Source: Deltaproteobacteria bacterium (lineage in GTDB: Bacteria > Desulfobacterota > DSM-4660 > Desulfatiglandales > HGW-15). Taken from it: 6,218 bases of DNA. The stretch lies in NCBI GenBank assembly GCA_016932235.1, contig JAFGDF010000172.1, forward strand, positions 1-6,218, written 5' to 3'. Positions 1 to 6,152 of this stretch are shown in pieces. Below the pieces are notes generated by a model. It saw only the letters and a program-made list of their open reading frames with translations. It was not told where the DNA came from and made no database searches. Every line of letters starts with the position of its first letter. The first letter of the stretch is position 1. The translations under genes and the position numbers were made by a program.

Positions 1-87
1 TCCCGAGGAATGAGGCGTACATAGAAGTACGTCGCAATGACGAGGGATGAGGGTAACGCAGCAGATGGGCGTTGTCAGACAGCCTCC
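1..87. repeat. Right part of a large imperfect palindromic repeat
   Basis: Bases 27-87 form one arm of a roughly 127-bp imperfect palindrome. The other arm lies at 6153-6212, and the 'atagaa' loop is present at both ends (21-26 and 6213-6218). The outer tip 'cagacagcctcc' mirrors 'ggaggctgtttg' at 6153. Bases 1-20 repeat the inner part of the left arm. By hand alignment about two thirds of the arm positions match. Elements of this kind are, from memory, dispersed in Desulfobacterota and Nitrospirota genomes. No gene is visible here; an apparent reading frame from base 47 is only translated repeat. Confidence 0.8.
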
Positions 88-90
88 CAA

Positions 91-111
91 CCCCTCTTTG
101 AAAAAGAGGGG
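91..111. repeat. G/C-run hairpin repeat
   Basis: Perfect 9-bp stem, cccctcttt (91-99) against aaagagggg (103-111), with a GAA loop. It belongs to the same family of C-run/T-run palindromes seen at 164-177, 763-781, 858-877 and 923-939. No T-tract follows, so it is not a convincing intrinsic terminator. Confidence 0.75.
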
Positions 112-141
112 GGTTATATTGAAAAGAGAGGCAGAGAGGCA

Positions 142-192
142 GGGAGGGATTGCACTTCCTCCTCCCTTTGAAAAGGGGGGATGGGAGGGATT
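142..192. repeat. G/C-run hairpin flanked by direct repeats
   Basis: A hairpin with core stem ccctt (164-168) and aaggg (173-177), extendable outward, is flanked by two exact copies of gggagggatt at 142-151 and 183-192. It lies directly upstream of the ferredoxin-like gene, so it may fall in the 5' untranslated region of that gene. It looks like a copy of a dispersed repeat rather than a dedicated regulator. Confidence 0.65.
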
Positions 193-237
193 CAAAAGCA
201 AAGCGATGTCAATCAGATACGGAAAAGGAAAAATCAG

Positions 238-747
238 ATGAATAAACAGCTCGGTTTCTACTTTGATTCGGAAAGATGCGTTCAGTGTCACGCGTGCGAG
301 GTAGCATGTAAAAGTGCAAACAACCTTGATCTCGGCATTAAATGGAGAACTGTCGTGAACATCTGGCAAGGGACCTATCCCGAGACAAAAAATAAAACCA
401 TCTCTTTCTGCTGTCTTCACTGCGTTGAGCCCGCGTGCGTTGCAGCATGCCCTACGGGTGCCATCCAAAAAAGGGAGCGGGACGGCGTTATTGTGATCGA
501 TCAAGACAAATGCATAGGGTGTCATTGCTGTTTTCTGGCATGCCCCTTTGGAATCCCTCAATTCGGGAGGGATGGGAAAATGCAAAAATGTAATTTATGC
601 GTCAGCAGGCTGGACCAGGGAAAAGAGCCGGCCTGCTCCGCTACCTGCTCTTCCGAAGCTCTCAGATTCGGCGATATTCGCGAACTTGCGGATAAGGCAT
701 TCACGAGATCGGCAAAGAAGATCGCTTCCGCGGTTTTTTATAGTTGA
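238..747 (+). CDS. DmsB-like electron-transfer subunit with four [4Fe-4S] clusters
   Basis: Iron-sulfur subunit of the DMSO reductase (CISM) family, resembling DmsB, PhsB, PsrB and TtrB. Such subunits carry electrons between a quinone-linked membrane anchor and a molybdopterin catalytic subunit. The 169 residues contain four cysteine groups: C14-C17-C20-C24; C59-C62-C67-C71; C92-C95-C98-C102; and C118-C121-C133-C137. These supply 16 ligands, plus extra cysteines C58 and C97. No signal peptide is seen, so export would depend on a partner. ATG 238 is preferred to the upstream in-frame ATG at 181: the family's N-terminal block starts here, GGA (227-229) lies 8 nt upstream, and the longer start would translate repeat DNA. 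Two oddities stand out. The last group reads ACSATCSS, lacking the usual proline after the final Cys, and the protein stops soon after the RFGDI block, shorter than DmsB (about 205 residues), with repeat DNA beginning almost at the stop codon. No catalytic or NrfD/DmsC-type anchor gene is in the window, so the reductase it serves is unknown. Confidence 0.9.
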   Translation: MNKQLGFYFDSERCVQCHACEVACKSANNLDLGIKWRTVVNIWQGTYPETKNKTISFCCLHCVEPACVAACPTGAIQKRERDGVIVIDQDKCIGCHCCFLACPFGIPQFGRDGKMQKCNLCVSRLDQGKEPACSATCSSEALRFGDIRELADKAFTRSAKKIASAVFYS

Positions 748-762
748 GAAAATCTCCCCAAC

Positions 763-781
763 CCCTCTCTAAAAAAGAGGG
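763..781. repeat. G/C-run hairpin directly after the DmsB-like gene
   Basis: Stem ccctct (763-768) against agaggg (776-781) with loop ctaaaaa, starting 16 bp after the stop codon. It could weakly act as a terminator on RNA, but no T-run follows. It matches the hairpin family seen elsewhere in the window. Confidence 0.6.
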
Positions 782-857
782 AAGAAGGATAAGGGATCCA
801 CTTTGGAGAAAGAGGGGGAGTAATAAATATATCCCTTTTAGAGAATGAGAGAGGACC

Positions 858-877
858 CCCCCCTTTGCAAAGGGGGG
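858..877. repeat. Perfect 20-bp palindrome
   Basis: Six C, TTTGCAAA and six G form an exactly self-complementary 20-mer at 858-877. It is the most symmetric member of the repeat family that fills 748-1000. No coding role is evident; reading frames across it merely translate the repeat (for example PLCKGG on the minus strand). Confidence 0.75.
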
Positions 878-922
878 AAAGAGAAATGGTTCCCATTTTA
901 AAAAGAGGAAAGTAGGAATAAT

Positions 923-939
923 CCCTCTTTAATAAAGGG
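923..939. repeat. Degenerate G/C-run hairpin
   Basis: Sequence ccctctttaataaaggg folds with one bulged position: ccc/ggg and ttt/aaa. A further decayed half-site (cccccctttg at 973-982, caggggc near 990-996) lies just downstream. I read these as successive, diverged insertions of one repeat family. Confidence 0.5.
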
Positions 940-1029
940 CGGAGAAAGCTGATATCCCCAAACTGATTATGTCCCCCCTTTGCTGAACACAGGGGCACTA
1001 CAAGTGGCTAGTTTTGAACATCTTTTTGA

Positions 1030-1112
1030 ACCGCAGAATGTCGAACAAGAAATATCGAATGTAGAATTGATCCCTTCATCATTCTGCAATTCCTTATTGG
1101 ATATTCGATATT
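1030..1112. repeat. Inverted repeat of the 'atatcgaat / gcagaatg' type
   Basis: aatatcgaat (1051-1060) is exactly complementary to attcgatatt (1103-1112), and gcagaatg (1033-1040) to cattctgc (1080-1087). The two pairs alternate instead of nesting, so this is a head-to-head arrangement of one roughly 35-bp unit rather than a simple hairpin. The core accgcagaat at 1030-1039 recurs at 3345-3354. Similar units are dispersed in Desulfobacterota genomes (from memory). The rest of 1113-1306 shows no gene or strong signal. Confidence 0.6.
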
Positions 1113-1306
1113 CTATCTTTTCAGACACTTGTATCAATTTCAATAAACAACCTCTATGTCCAGCGATCCACTTATAGTTAGAGCCCGGTTTTCCCAAAAA
1201 GGGGGGCAGGAGGCGGCTGGACAGCATCCCGGGAGGGCTTTAATGGAGGGCCACGCTCTGTCATGGCCGAGAAATCAGTCTTCTATGAAAAATCAAACAG
1301 AGAGAT

Positions 1307-1335
1307 TTGACACAAAATGCCGGTTGTTGTAACAT
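1307..1335 (+). promoter_or_regulatory. Sigma70-type promoter for the SlyB-like gene
   Basis: A perfect -35 box TTGACA (1307-1312), a 17-bp spacer and a -10 box TAACAT (1330-1335, four of six consensus bases) predict transcription from about 1342, giving a leader of about 47 nt before ATG 1389. The repeats end upstream of it. Confidence 0.6.
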
Positions 1336-1388
1336 ACATCATCGATTTTTTTGTCTTGCGTCAGATATCAGAGGAGGAACCTTGAATA

Positions 1389-1847
1389 ATGAATATAATT
1401 AGATCGGGACTGACTTTCTTATTCTTATGTATTTTTATAACCGGTTGCGCCTCAAGCCGGTCAGGGCAGGTATATTCACGTGACCAGGCAAGGCAGGTCC
1501 ACACCATTCAATACGGAACCGTGGAAGCCATTGAGCCTGTAACAATAGAAGGGACCAAATCCGGATTGGGGACAGCTGCGGGCGGTGTGGCCGGTGGGGT
1601 TCTCGGCAGTACCATTGGAAAGGGTTCAGGCCGGACCATCGCAACAGTGCTCGGGGCCATAGCCGGCGGAGCCGCAGGAACTGCTATGGAGGAAGAAGGC
1701 ACAAAAAAGGACGGCATTGAGATCACTGTCAGACTGGACGCAGGGGAAGCGATGGCCGTCGTGCAGGAGGCCGATGAGGTCTTTTCCATAGGCGACAGGG
1801 TAAGGGTATTGACAGACCGGAGCGGTACCGTCAGGGTCAGGCGTTAA
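1389..1847 (+). CDS. slyB: SlyB-like outer-membrane lipoprotein (glycine zipper)
   Basis: A 152-residue lipoprotein of the SlyB/Pcp family. The N-terminal signal peptide ends in the lipobox ITGC, with C20 as the predicted lipidated cysteine. Alanine follows, not aspartate, which fits sorting to the outer membrane. The segment SGQVYSRDQARQV (residues 25-37) followed by YGTVEAIEPV (42-51) closely resembles E. coli SlyB. A glycine-zipper region, rich in GxxxG-like spacing, spans about residues 59-99. The C-terminal part (110-152) is a small beta-rich domain ending in VRVRR. Length is close to E. coli SlyB (155). In enterics SlyB is linked to envelope integrity and PhoP/Mg2+ stress; that role is not established here. 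A GAGGAGG Shine-Dalgarno at 1371-1377 lies 11 nt from the ATG, slightly long. The stop is 2 bp from the end of the convergent protease gene, with no terminator between them. Confidence 0.9.
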   Translation: MNIIRSGLTFLFLCIFITGCASSRSGQVYSRDQARQVHTIQYGTVEAIEPVTIEGTKSGLGTAAGGVAGGVLGSTIGKGSGRTIATVLGAIAGGAAGTAMEEEGTKKDGIEITVRLDAGEAMAVVQEADEVFSIGDRVRVLTDRSGTVRVRR

Positions 1848-1849
1848 GT

Positions 1850-3124
1850 TCACTCTCCCGGCAGACTGTCGGACTTTGTCTGACAGGCTTCCAGATATCT
1901 TATCCTCTCCAGAAGAGGCGGATGGGAATAGTGGAATGCAACATAAAGAGGATGCGGTCTCAGGTTAGACAGATTATCCCTTGCCATCCTTTTTAGAGCC
2001 CTGACAATGTGTGATGTATCTCCCATCACCTTATACACGTAGTGATCCGCCTCCTTTTCAAACCTCCTGGATATGGCCATACCAATGGGCGAAAGGAAAA
2101 AGCCAACAGGTTCCCAGATGATCATGATAATGAAAAGGCCCGCATAAAATGGCCTGGAGTCGAATCCGAAACTTTCATACAGATATCCCCAGTGAATCAT
2201 CTCAGAAGCAACAAAAAAGAGCAGCAGGGTCATAACGCCCATTATCAGGAGCTGTTTTTTGATATGCCCTTTCTTTAGGTGTCCTATCTCATGCGCCAGG
2301 ACCGAAAGCACCTCATCGTCATCATGAGACTCCAGCAGCGTGTCATAAAGAACGATCCTTTTCGTCTTTCCGAGGCCGGAAAAATAGGCGTTTGTATGCA
2401 GGGTCCTCCTCGCCGCATCCATTGTAAATATCCCTTTTATATCCAGTCCTTCCTTTTCTGCCAGATCTCTGATTCTTTCTGAAAGGTCCTGGTTGTCAAG
2501 CGGCGTAAACCGGTTAAATACAGGGGCAATGACAGTGGGGTATATAACTGCGATAACCAATTGAAAGCATAAGAAAATAAGCCAGGACCAGATCCACCAT
2601 CCATTACCGGTTGACTTAACCATGAACAGCAGCAGCGACAGGAGAATAATCCCCAGAACCACGCCGATCAACAGCGATTTAAAAAGATCCATTATCCAGA
2701 CCTTTAGTGTGCGCGTATTAAACCCGTATATTTCTTCTATGTGAAATATACTGTAATAATCAAATGGAAGCCCGAACACGGCCCCGATCACGGCCGGTAC
2801 GGCGAAAAAGCAGAGCCCCGCAATTATGAACGGCAGGTTTTTCAGCATTTCAGCCAGCCATGGCAGAAGGCCTGAAAGGATGATGGTAAGGAATATTATC
2901 CTTCCGGTAAGGTCCCGGACAAATCCGAGCCTTATATTGTCAAGGGTGTAACTCTCAATTCGCTCGAGCTGGTCCCTGTCTATAACACTGTCAAAGCCTT
3001 CCGGGACCTCATTGCCATGGCGCCGTATATGGCGGCTGTTAATTCCGTCAATAATGAAATCCGATGCTGAAACGATGGCATATAATAGGACGTAGGCCGT
3101 CAGAAAACTGTTTATGCTTATCAT
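1850..3124 (-). CDS. Ste24-type M48 membrane zinc metalloprotease
   Basis: A 424-residue integral membrane protease of peptidase family M48, closer to Ste24/CAAX prenyl protease 1 than to short HtpX. The zinc motif HEIGH has H278, E279 and H282. The third ligand is probably E356 in FEKEAD, with D360 following as in the ExxxD motif. The block THTNAY-like HTNAYFSG (residues 243-250) and the C-terminal HYSHPPLLERI (398-408) are family hallmarks. About seven hydrophobic segments (near 6-25, 74-94, 98-120, 151-169, 176-200, 291-312, 326-350) match the seven-helix Ste24 fold. Bacteria lack classical CAAX processing in most lineages, so the likely role is quality control or turnover of membrane proteins; the substrate is unknown. 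On the minus strand GAAGGGA lies about 7 nt before the ATG, supporting this start. A promoter is visible at 3145-3174. The 3' end faces the SlyB-like gene. Confidence 0.92.
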   Translation of the reverse strand: MISINSFLTAYVLLYAIVSASDFIIDGINSRHIRRHGNEVPEGFDSVIDRDQLERIESYTLDNIRLGFVRDLTGRIIFLTIILSGLLPWLAEMLKNLPFIIAGLCFFAVPAVIGAVFGLPFDYYSIFHIEEIYGFNTRTLKVWIMDLFKSLLIGVVLGIILLSLLLFMVKSTGNGWWIWSWLIFLCFQLVIAVIYPTVIAPVFNRFTPLDNQDLSERIRDLAEKEGLDIKGIFTMDAARRTLHTNAYFSGLGKTKRIVLYDTLLESHDDDEVLSVLAHEIGHLKKGHIKKQLLIMGVMTLLLFFVASEMIHWGYLYESFGFDSRPFYAGLFIIMIIWEPVGFFLSPIGMAISRRFEKEADHYVYKVMGDTSHIVRALKRMARDNLSNLRPHPLYVAFHYSHPPLLERIRYLEACQTKSDSLPGE

Positions 3125-3144
3125 ATCTCATCCCTTCGCCATAC

Positions 3145-3174
3145 AATATAAGCTGATGATTTATTTCATGTCAG
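3145..3174 (-). promoter_or_regulatory. Likely promoter of the M48 protease gene
   Basis: Read on the minus strand, CTGACA (3169-3174) is followed by an 18-bp spacer and TATATT (3145-3150). Each box matches five of six sigma70 consensus bases. The predicted start leaves a short leader of roughly 15 nt containing the GAAGGGA ribosome binding site. Confidence 0.45.
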
Positions 3175-3291
3175 GTTTTACGGGTTAATGTCCTGTTCAA
3201 GGTATGTTTGAAATTACTCGCCTTTAGGTGAAAAAATGTTTATATTATTTCATAGCGACTTATAGTTCATTATGGCACTTTATTTTCCGTC

Positions 3292-3354
3292 ATTCTGCGG
3301 TTTGCCTGCCCCCTGAAACCTGTTGTGCTTTTGTTTCACCGGGGACCGCAGAAT
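3292..3354. repeat. Imperfect hairpin with 10-bp outer stem
   Basis: attctgcggt (3292-3301) is exactly complementary to accgcagaat (3345-3354). An inner stem of ccctgaaac against gtttcaccgggg extends it with mismatches. The outer context gtcattctgcgg...ccgcagaatct resembles the dispersed 'GTCATTCC...GGAATC' palindromes of many proteobacterial genomes. A reading frame over this region (3228-3485) has no family signature and is probably not a gene. Confidence 0.6.
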
Positions 3355-3492
3355 CTACACATTGCCGGTATCATTTCATGGTTGCAATCAGGGAATGTCA
3401 AAAAGCCCCGGATCATGCGATCGAGTCGCAGGATGACAAACAGTTGATTTCAATTAATTATAAATCTTATCAAAATGATTACTAAACACTCA

Positions 3493-3550
3493 TGGCCCTC
3501 TGGGCCACCACGGCGCATGAAAATAGCACCATGTGGTCTCAGGGCCGTGG
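3493..3550. repeat. Two adjacent hairpins beside the 232-bp element
   Basis: tggccc (3493-3498) pairs with gggcca (3502-3507) around a 3-nt loop. Immediately after it, ccacggc (3508-3514) pairs with gccgtgg (3544-3550). The second stem overlaps the left edge of the large inverted repeat by 2 bp, so the two structures would compete or stack. They may be part of the same structured unit. Confidence 0.5.
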
Positions 3551-3780
3551 CCTGGGGAGCCCTTTTTACGGCGAAGACCCAGGTAGCAAGATAATAGCGC
3601 AAGGTGCATGCCAGGCCTCCGGCTCGTAGAGCCTACGCCTCGGAGAGCGGGCGGAGACCTTCTCCGGTCGTTCCACCTTAATCATTCATAACAATGACTG
3701 AGATGGCCCCCCACTTCGTAAGGCAGTTTGCGTAAAACTAGCCAGGAACGAGTTCGCTCGTAAAAAGGGCTCCCCAGGCC
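3549..3780. repeat. 232-bp element with perfect 22-bp terminal inverted repeats
   Basis: Bases 3549-3570 (ggcctggggagccctttttacg) are the exact reverse complement of 3759-3780. After one bulged T (3758) pairing continues for 5 bp (3571-3575 with 3753-3757). The interior folds into further perfect short stems: aaggtg/cacctt (3601-3606/3674-3679), ggctc/gagcc (3621-3625/3629-3633), cggaga/tctccg (3652-3657/3661-3666), tcatt/aatga (3682-3686/3693-3697) and ggcagttt/aaact-a-gcc (3722-3743). No transposase, no target-site duplication and no T-tract terminator are visible. It could be a non-autonomous mobile element (MITE-like) or a multibranched structured RNA. It does not match tmRNA, RNase P or SRP signatures I know. 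It is positioned 74 bp before the PFK-2/FBPase-2 gene, so it might sit in that gene's leader. Bases 3781-3854 contain no clear ribosome binding site. Confidence 0.7.
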
Positions 3781-3854
3781 GCAGTCTTTAGACATAACGC
3801 TGAATTATATACCGGCATTGTTAAACTTTATTTTCGTGTTAAATACGGTCGTCT

Positions 3855-5072
3855 ATGTCCAATCCCAAATTATATATCGTCATGGTGGGTCTTCCGGCAA
3901 GGGGAAAATCGACAATTGCCGTAAGGCTCAAAGAAAATCTCATGAAAGATTCCATAAAAAGCCGTATCTTCAACAACGGCGACCTTCGCCGAAAGATGAT
4001 CTCGGAAAACACCTCTTTTGCGGCTTTCTATAATCCTGACAACAGGGAGGGAAAACAGGCAAGGGAAGAGATCGCCCTTATCAATCTTTCAAGGGCAAAA
4101 AGGTTTCTATCAAAGAATGGTGATGTCGCGATACTGGACGCTACAAACGCGAGCCTCAAGAGGAGGGCCATCATAAAAAAAATCCTGAATGATCACCCTA
4201 TCCTCTTTATTGAATGCATAAATAATGATCAGGAGATACTCGACGCAAGTATAATTCGGAAGGTGGAAATGCCGGAATTTTCTCATCTCAACCTGGAAGA
4301 GGCTGTCAGAAGCTTTAAAAAGAGAATCTCCTATTATGAAAACATCTACTCCGGTATAAAAAATGAAAAAAATTTCATCCGGCTGGATTCGCTTAATAAT
4401 AAGATCTTGAGAGAGGAAATAGGGAGCGGGGTGCCGTATTATGATCTTATAAGGGATTTTCTGGTCACGGATACTGTTAAAAACCTCTATCTCATCAGGC
4501 ACGGCGAGACATTCTTTAACCTTGAAAACAGGATAGGAGGTGATTCAGACCTTACTGAAAAAGGCAAGCGGCAGGCATGCAGGCTCGCGGAGCATTTTCG
4601 AAAAAAAAGGATAACGCTGATATTTACCAGCTCCAAGAGACGAACCCTGCAGACCGCGTCACCCATTAATGACATGCAGGGAAAATGCTCCATTATCCCC
4701 TTAAAAGAATTCGACGAGATCGACAGCGGGCTATGTGAATGTATGAGTTATGATGAAATCAGGAAGGCGATGCCGGAAGTGTACAACTCCCGTAAAAAGG
4801 ATAAATACAACTATATCTATCCGGGAGGTGAAGGATATTGCACGATGAAAGGGCGTATCGACAAAGGGATAAAGAAGGCTCTCTACCTGAGTAACACGTT
4901 AAAGAATATTATGATCATAGGACACAGGGCCACGAACAGGATGATACTTTCCCATTTTCTTTTCAGGAGGGATGAAGATGTCCCTTACATATATGTGCCG
5001 CAGGACAGGTATTATTATATTTCAGCGTCTCAGTATAACAAGCAGTTTATCTTAAAGCGTTACGAACCATAA
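3855..5072 (+). CDS. Bifunctional 6-phosphofructo-2-kinase / fructose-2,6-bisphosphatase
   Basis: A 405-residue cytosolic enzyme predicted to make and break fructose-2,6-bisphosphate. The N-terminal kinase domain (about 1-205) has Walker A GLPARGKS (12-19), FNNGDLRR (39-46), the FYNPDN block (58-63), R70, DATN (95-98), R103, K136, R157 and Y161. By memory of human PFKFB3 these align with its ATP and fructose-6-phosphate residues. The C-terminal histidine phosphatase domain (about 208-405) has LIRHGE with catalytic H216, RIGGDS (226-231), E288 in DEIDSG, R313, K317, Y328 and the second histidine H357. RIGGDS and the DKYNYIYPGGEGY block are specific to fructose-2,6-bisphosphatases among phosphoglycerate-mutase relatives. 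Differences: the PFKFB3 C155 position appears to be N123, and the glutamine after the second histidine is R358. The eukaryotic regulatory N- and C-terminal extensions are absent. ATG 3855 is the only plausible start because an in-frame stop lies at 3840; no Shine-Dalgarno is evident. The 3' end overlaps the convergent heptosyltransferase gene by 26 bp. Recall suggests similar genes in some Deltaproteobacteria. Confidence 0.92.
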   Translation: MSNPKLYIVMVGLPARGKSTIAVRLKENLMKDSIKSRIFNNGDLRRKMISENTSFAAFYNPDNREGKQAREEIALINLSRAKRFLSKNGDVAILDATNASLKRRAIIKKILNDHPILFIECINNDQEILDASIIRKVEMPEFSHLNLEEAVRSFKKRISYYENIYSGIKNEKNFIRLDSLNNKILREEIGSGVPYYDLIRDFLVTDTVKNLYLIRHGETFFNLENRIGGDSDLTEKGKRQACRLAEHFRKKRITLIFTSSKRRTLQTASPINDMQGKCSIIPLKEFDEIDSGLCECMSYDEIRKAMPEVYNSRKKDKYNYIYPGGEGYCTMKGRIDKGIKKALYLSNTLKNIMIIGHRATNRMILSHFLFRRDEDVPYIYVPQDRYYYISASQYNKQFILKRYEP

Positions 5073-6099
5073 ACTCTGCCTTCTCCCATACTTCATCCAC
5101 CTCTATGCTATCCATGCAGTTTCGCTCCGGTTTTATACATTCCCGCTGTCTGCATCCGCAGCAGGGAAAATTCTTGAAAATTATTTCTCCATTCGGATGA
5201 ACCGGTCTCCATATATGGGGGAATGTGGGGCCGAAAATAGACAAAGTCGGACAACCAACCGCGGCGGCAATATGACCGGGCGCCGAATCGTTCCCCAGAA
5301 ACAGACTGCACCTCCTGAAAAGGGCCGCCATATGCAGCAGGCTGAGACTGGTTGATCTCAGATCAGCCGTAACTCCCATTTCCTTTTCAACACTGTCAAC
5401 AATCTCTGCCTCATCCGGACCGCCTATCAGTATAATATTTGCTGAAAATGCCTCTTTCAGACGCAGCGCGATATCAGCAAACCTTCCGCTTTTCCATCGT
5501 CGGAGCCTGCCTCTCGCGCCCGGATGTATCGCGATATGCATAAAACCATTCTTGAGTTTTGCTTCATCAAAAATTCCGTCGATATCCTTTTCAACAGATT
5601 CAGGGATATGGATCGACATCTCTCTCTTCATATCCTTTATCCCCATGGCCTTGAGCGATTCAAGCTGACGGTCCACAATATGCCTTTTCAAGGGGTCTGA
5701 TAGAATTATATGATTCATCAGGATATGCGACAGCCTGCTTGAGTCACTATATGTTATGCGAAGTTCAGCCCCTGTCATGAAGGAAATGAACGCGGCCCTG
5801 TCACCAAGGGTGAAATCAATAACCGCGTAATAAGACTCAGACCTTATGTTTTTGATTAATTTAGAATGATAAAGTATTGATGATACTATATTTTTCGTTG
5901 CACGTTTTCGGTCATATATCCATAGCCTGCTTATGGCGGGATGAAACCTGACAACATCCTCAGTTCCCTTGTGAACCATGACATCAATGGATACGCCAGG
6001 AACGCTCCTCTTCAGATTTTCCACGACCGGGATGACACTCAGGGTGTCTCCTATGTACCGGAGTTTTATTATTAGTATCTTTTTATTTTTGAGATCCAT
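5047..6099 (-). CDS. rfaQ: GT9 heptosyltransferase, RfaQ/WaaQ-like
   Basis: A 350-residue glycosyltransferase family 9 enzyme, predicted to add a heptose from an ADP-heptose donor to the LPS inner core at the inner membrane's cytoplasmic face. The N-terminal acceptor domain begins KILIIKLRYIGDTL, with D18 at the position of the proposed catalytic base of this family. The donor domain has HPGA (192-195), the GGPDE turn (226-230), NDSAPGHIAA (270-279) and FGP (289-291). A cysteine-rich segment, CCGCRQREC then CMDSI (313-332), is typical of GT9 heptosyltransferases. The start at 6099 (MDLKNKK) is chosen over an in-frame ATG at 6168. The extra 23 residues of the longer form would be encoded largely by the terminal repeat and lack similarity. 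No strong ribosome binding site is seen. No neighbouring LPS genes are present, so the exact heptose position is inferred from family resemblance only. Confidence 0.88.
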   Translation of the reverse strand: MDLKNKKILIIKLRYIGDTLSVIPVVENLKRSVPGVSIDVMVHKGTEDVVRFHPAISRLWIYDRKRATKNIVSSILYHSKLIKNIRSESYYAVIDFTLGDRAAFISFMTGAELRITYSDSSRLSHILMNHIILSDPLKRHIVDRQLESLKAMGIKDMKREMSIHIPESVEKDIDGIFDEAKLKNGFMHIAIHPGARGRLRRWKSGRFADIALRLKEAFSANIILIGGPDEAEIVDSVEKEMGVTADLRSTSLSLLHMAALFRRCSLFLGNDSAPGHIAAAVGCPTLSIFGPTFPHIWRPVHPNGEIIFKNFPCCGCRQRECIKPERNCMDSIEVDEVWEKAEFMVRNALR

Positions 6100-6152
6100 T
6101 TCTGGTAAAAATAACAAATCCCCCTGCGAGTCTGTCCAGCAACCTCTATTTT

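Noticed and set aside
47..241. 64-residue plus-strand reading frame
   Set aside because: It only translates the palindromic and G/C-run repeats (for example SLKKRG, PPFEKGG) and overlaps the true start of the iron-sulfur protein.
763..781. Intrinsic terminator after the DmsB-like gene
   Set aside because: A hairpin is present but no T-tract follows it, and the same hairpin type occurs upstream of genes.
738..998. 86-residue minus-strand reading frame
   Set aside because: Its sequence (SPLCKGGG, LFFREGLG) is the typical translation of repeated C-run/T-run hairpins, with no ribosome binding site or family signature.
3228..3485. 85-residue plus-strand reading frame with a passable ribosome binding sequence
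   Set aside because: It runs through the 3292-3354 hairpin repeat, has irregular composition and resembles no known family.
3549..3780. Known RNA identity (6S RNA, tmRNA, RNase P RNA, SRP RNA) or integron attC site for the inverted-repeat element
   Set aside because: Length and closing stem recall 6S RNA, but none of the conserved sequence signatures I know for these classes could be found, and attC core sites are absent.
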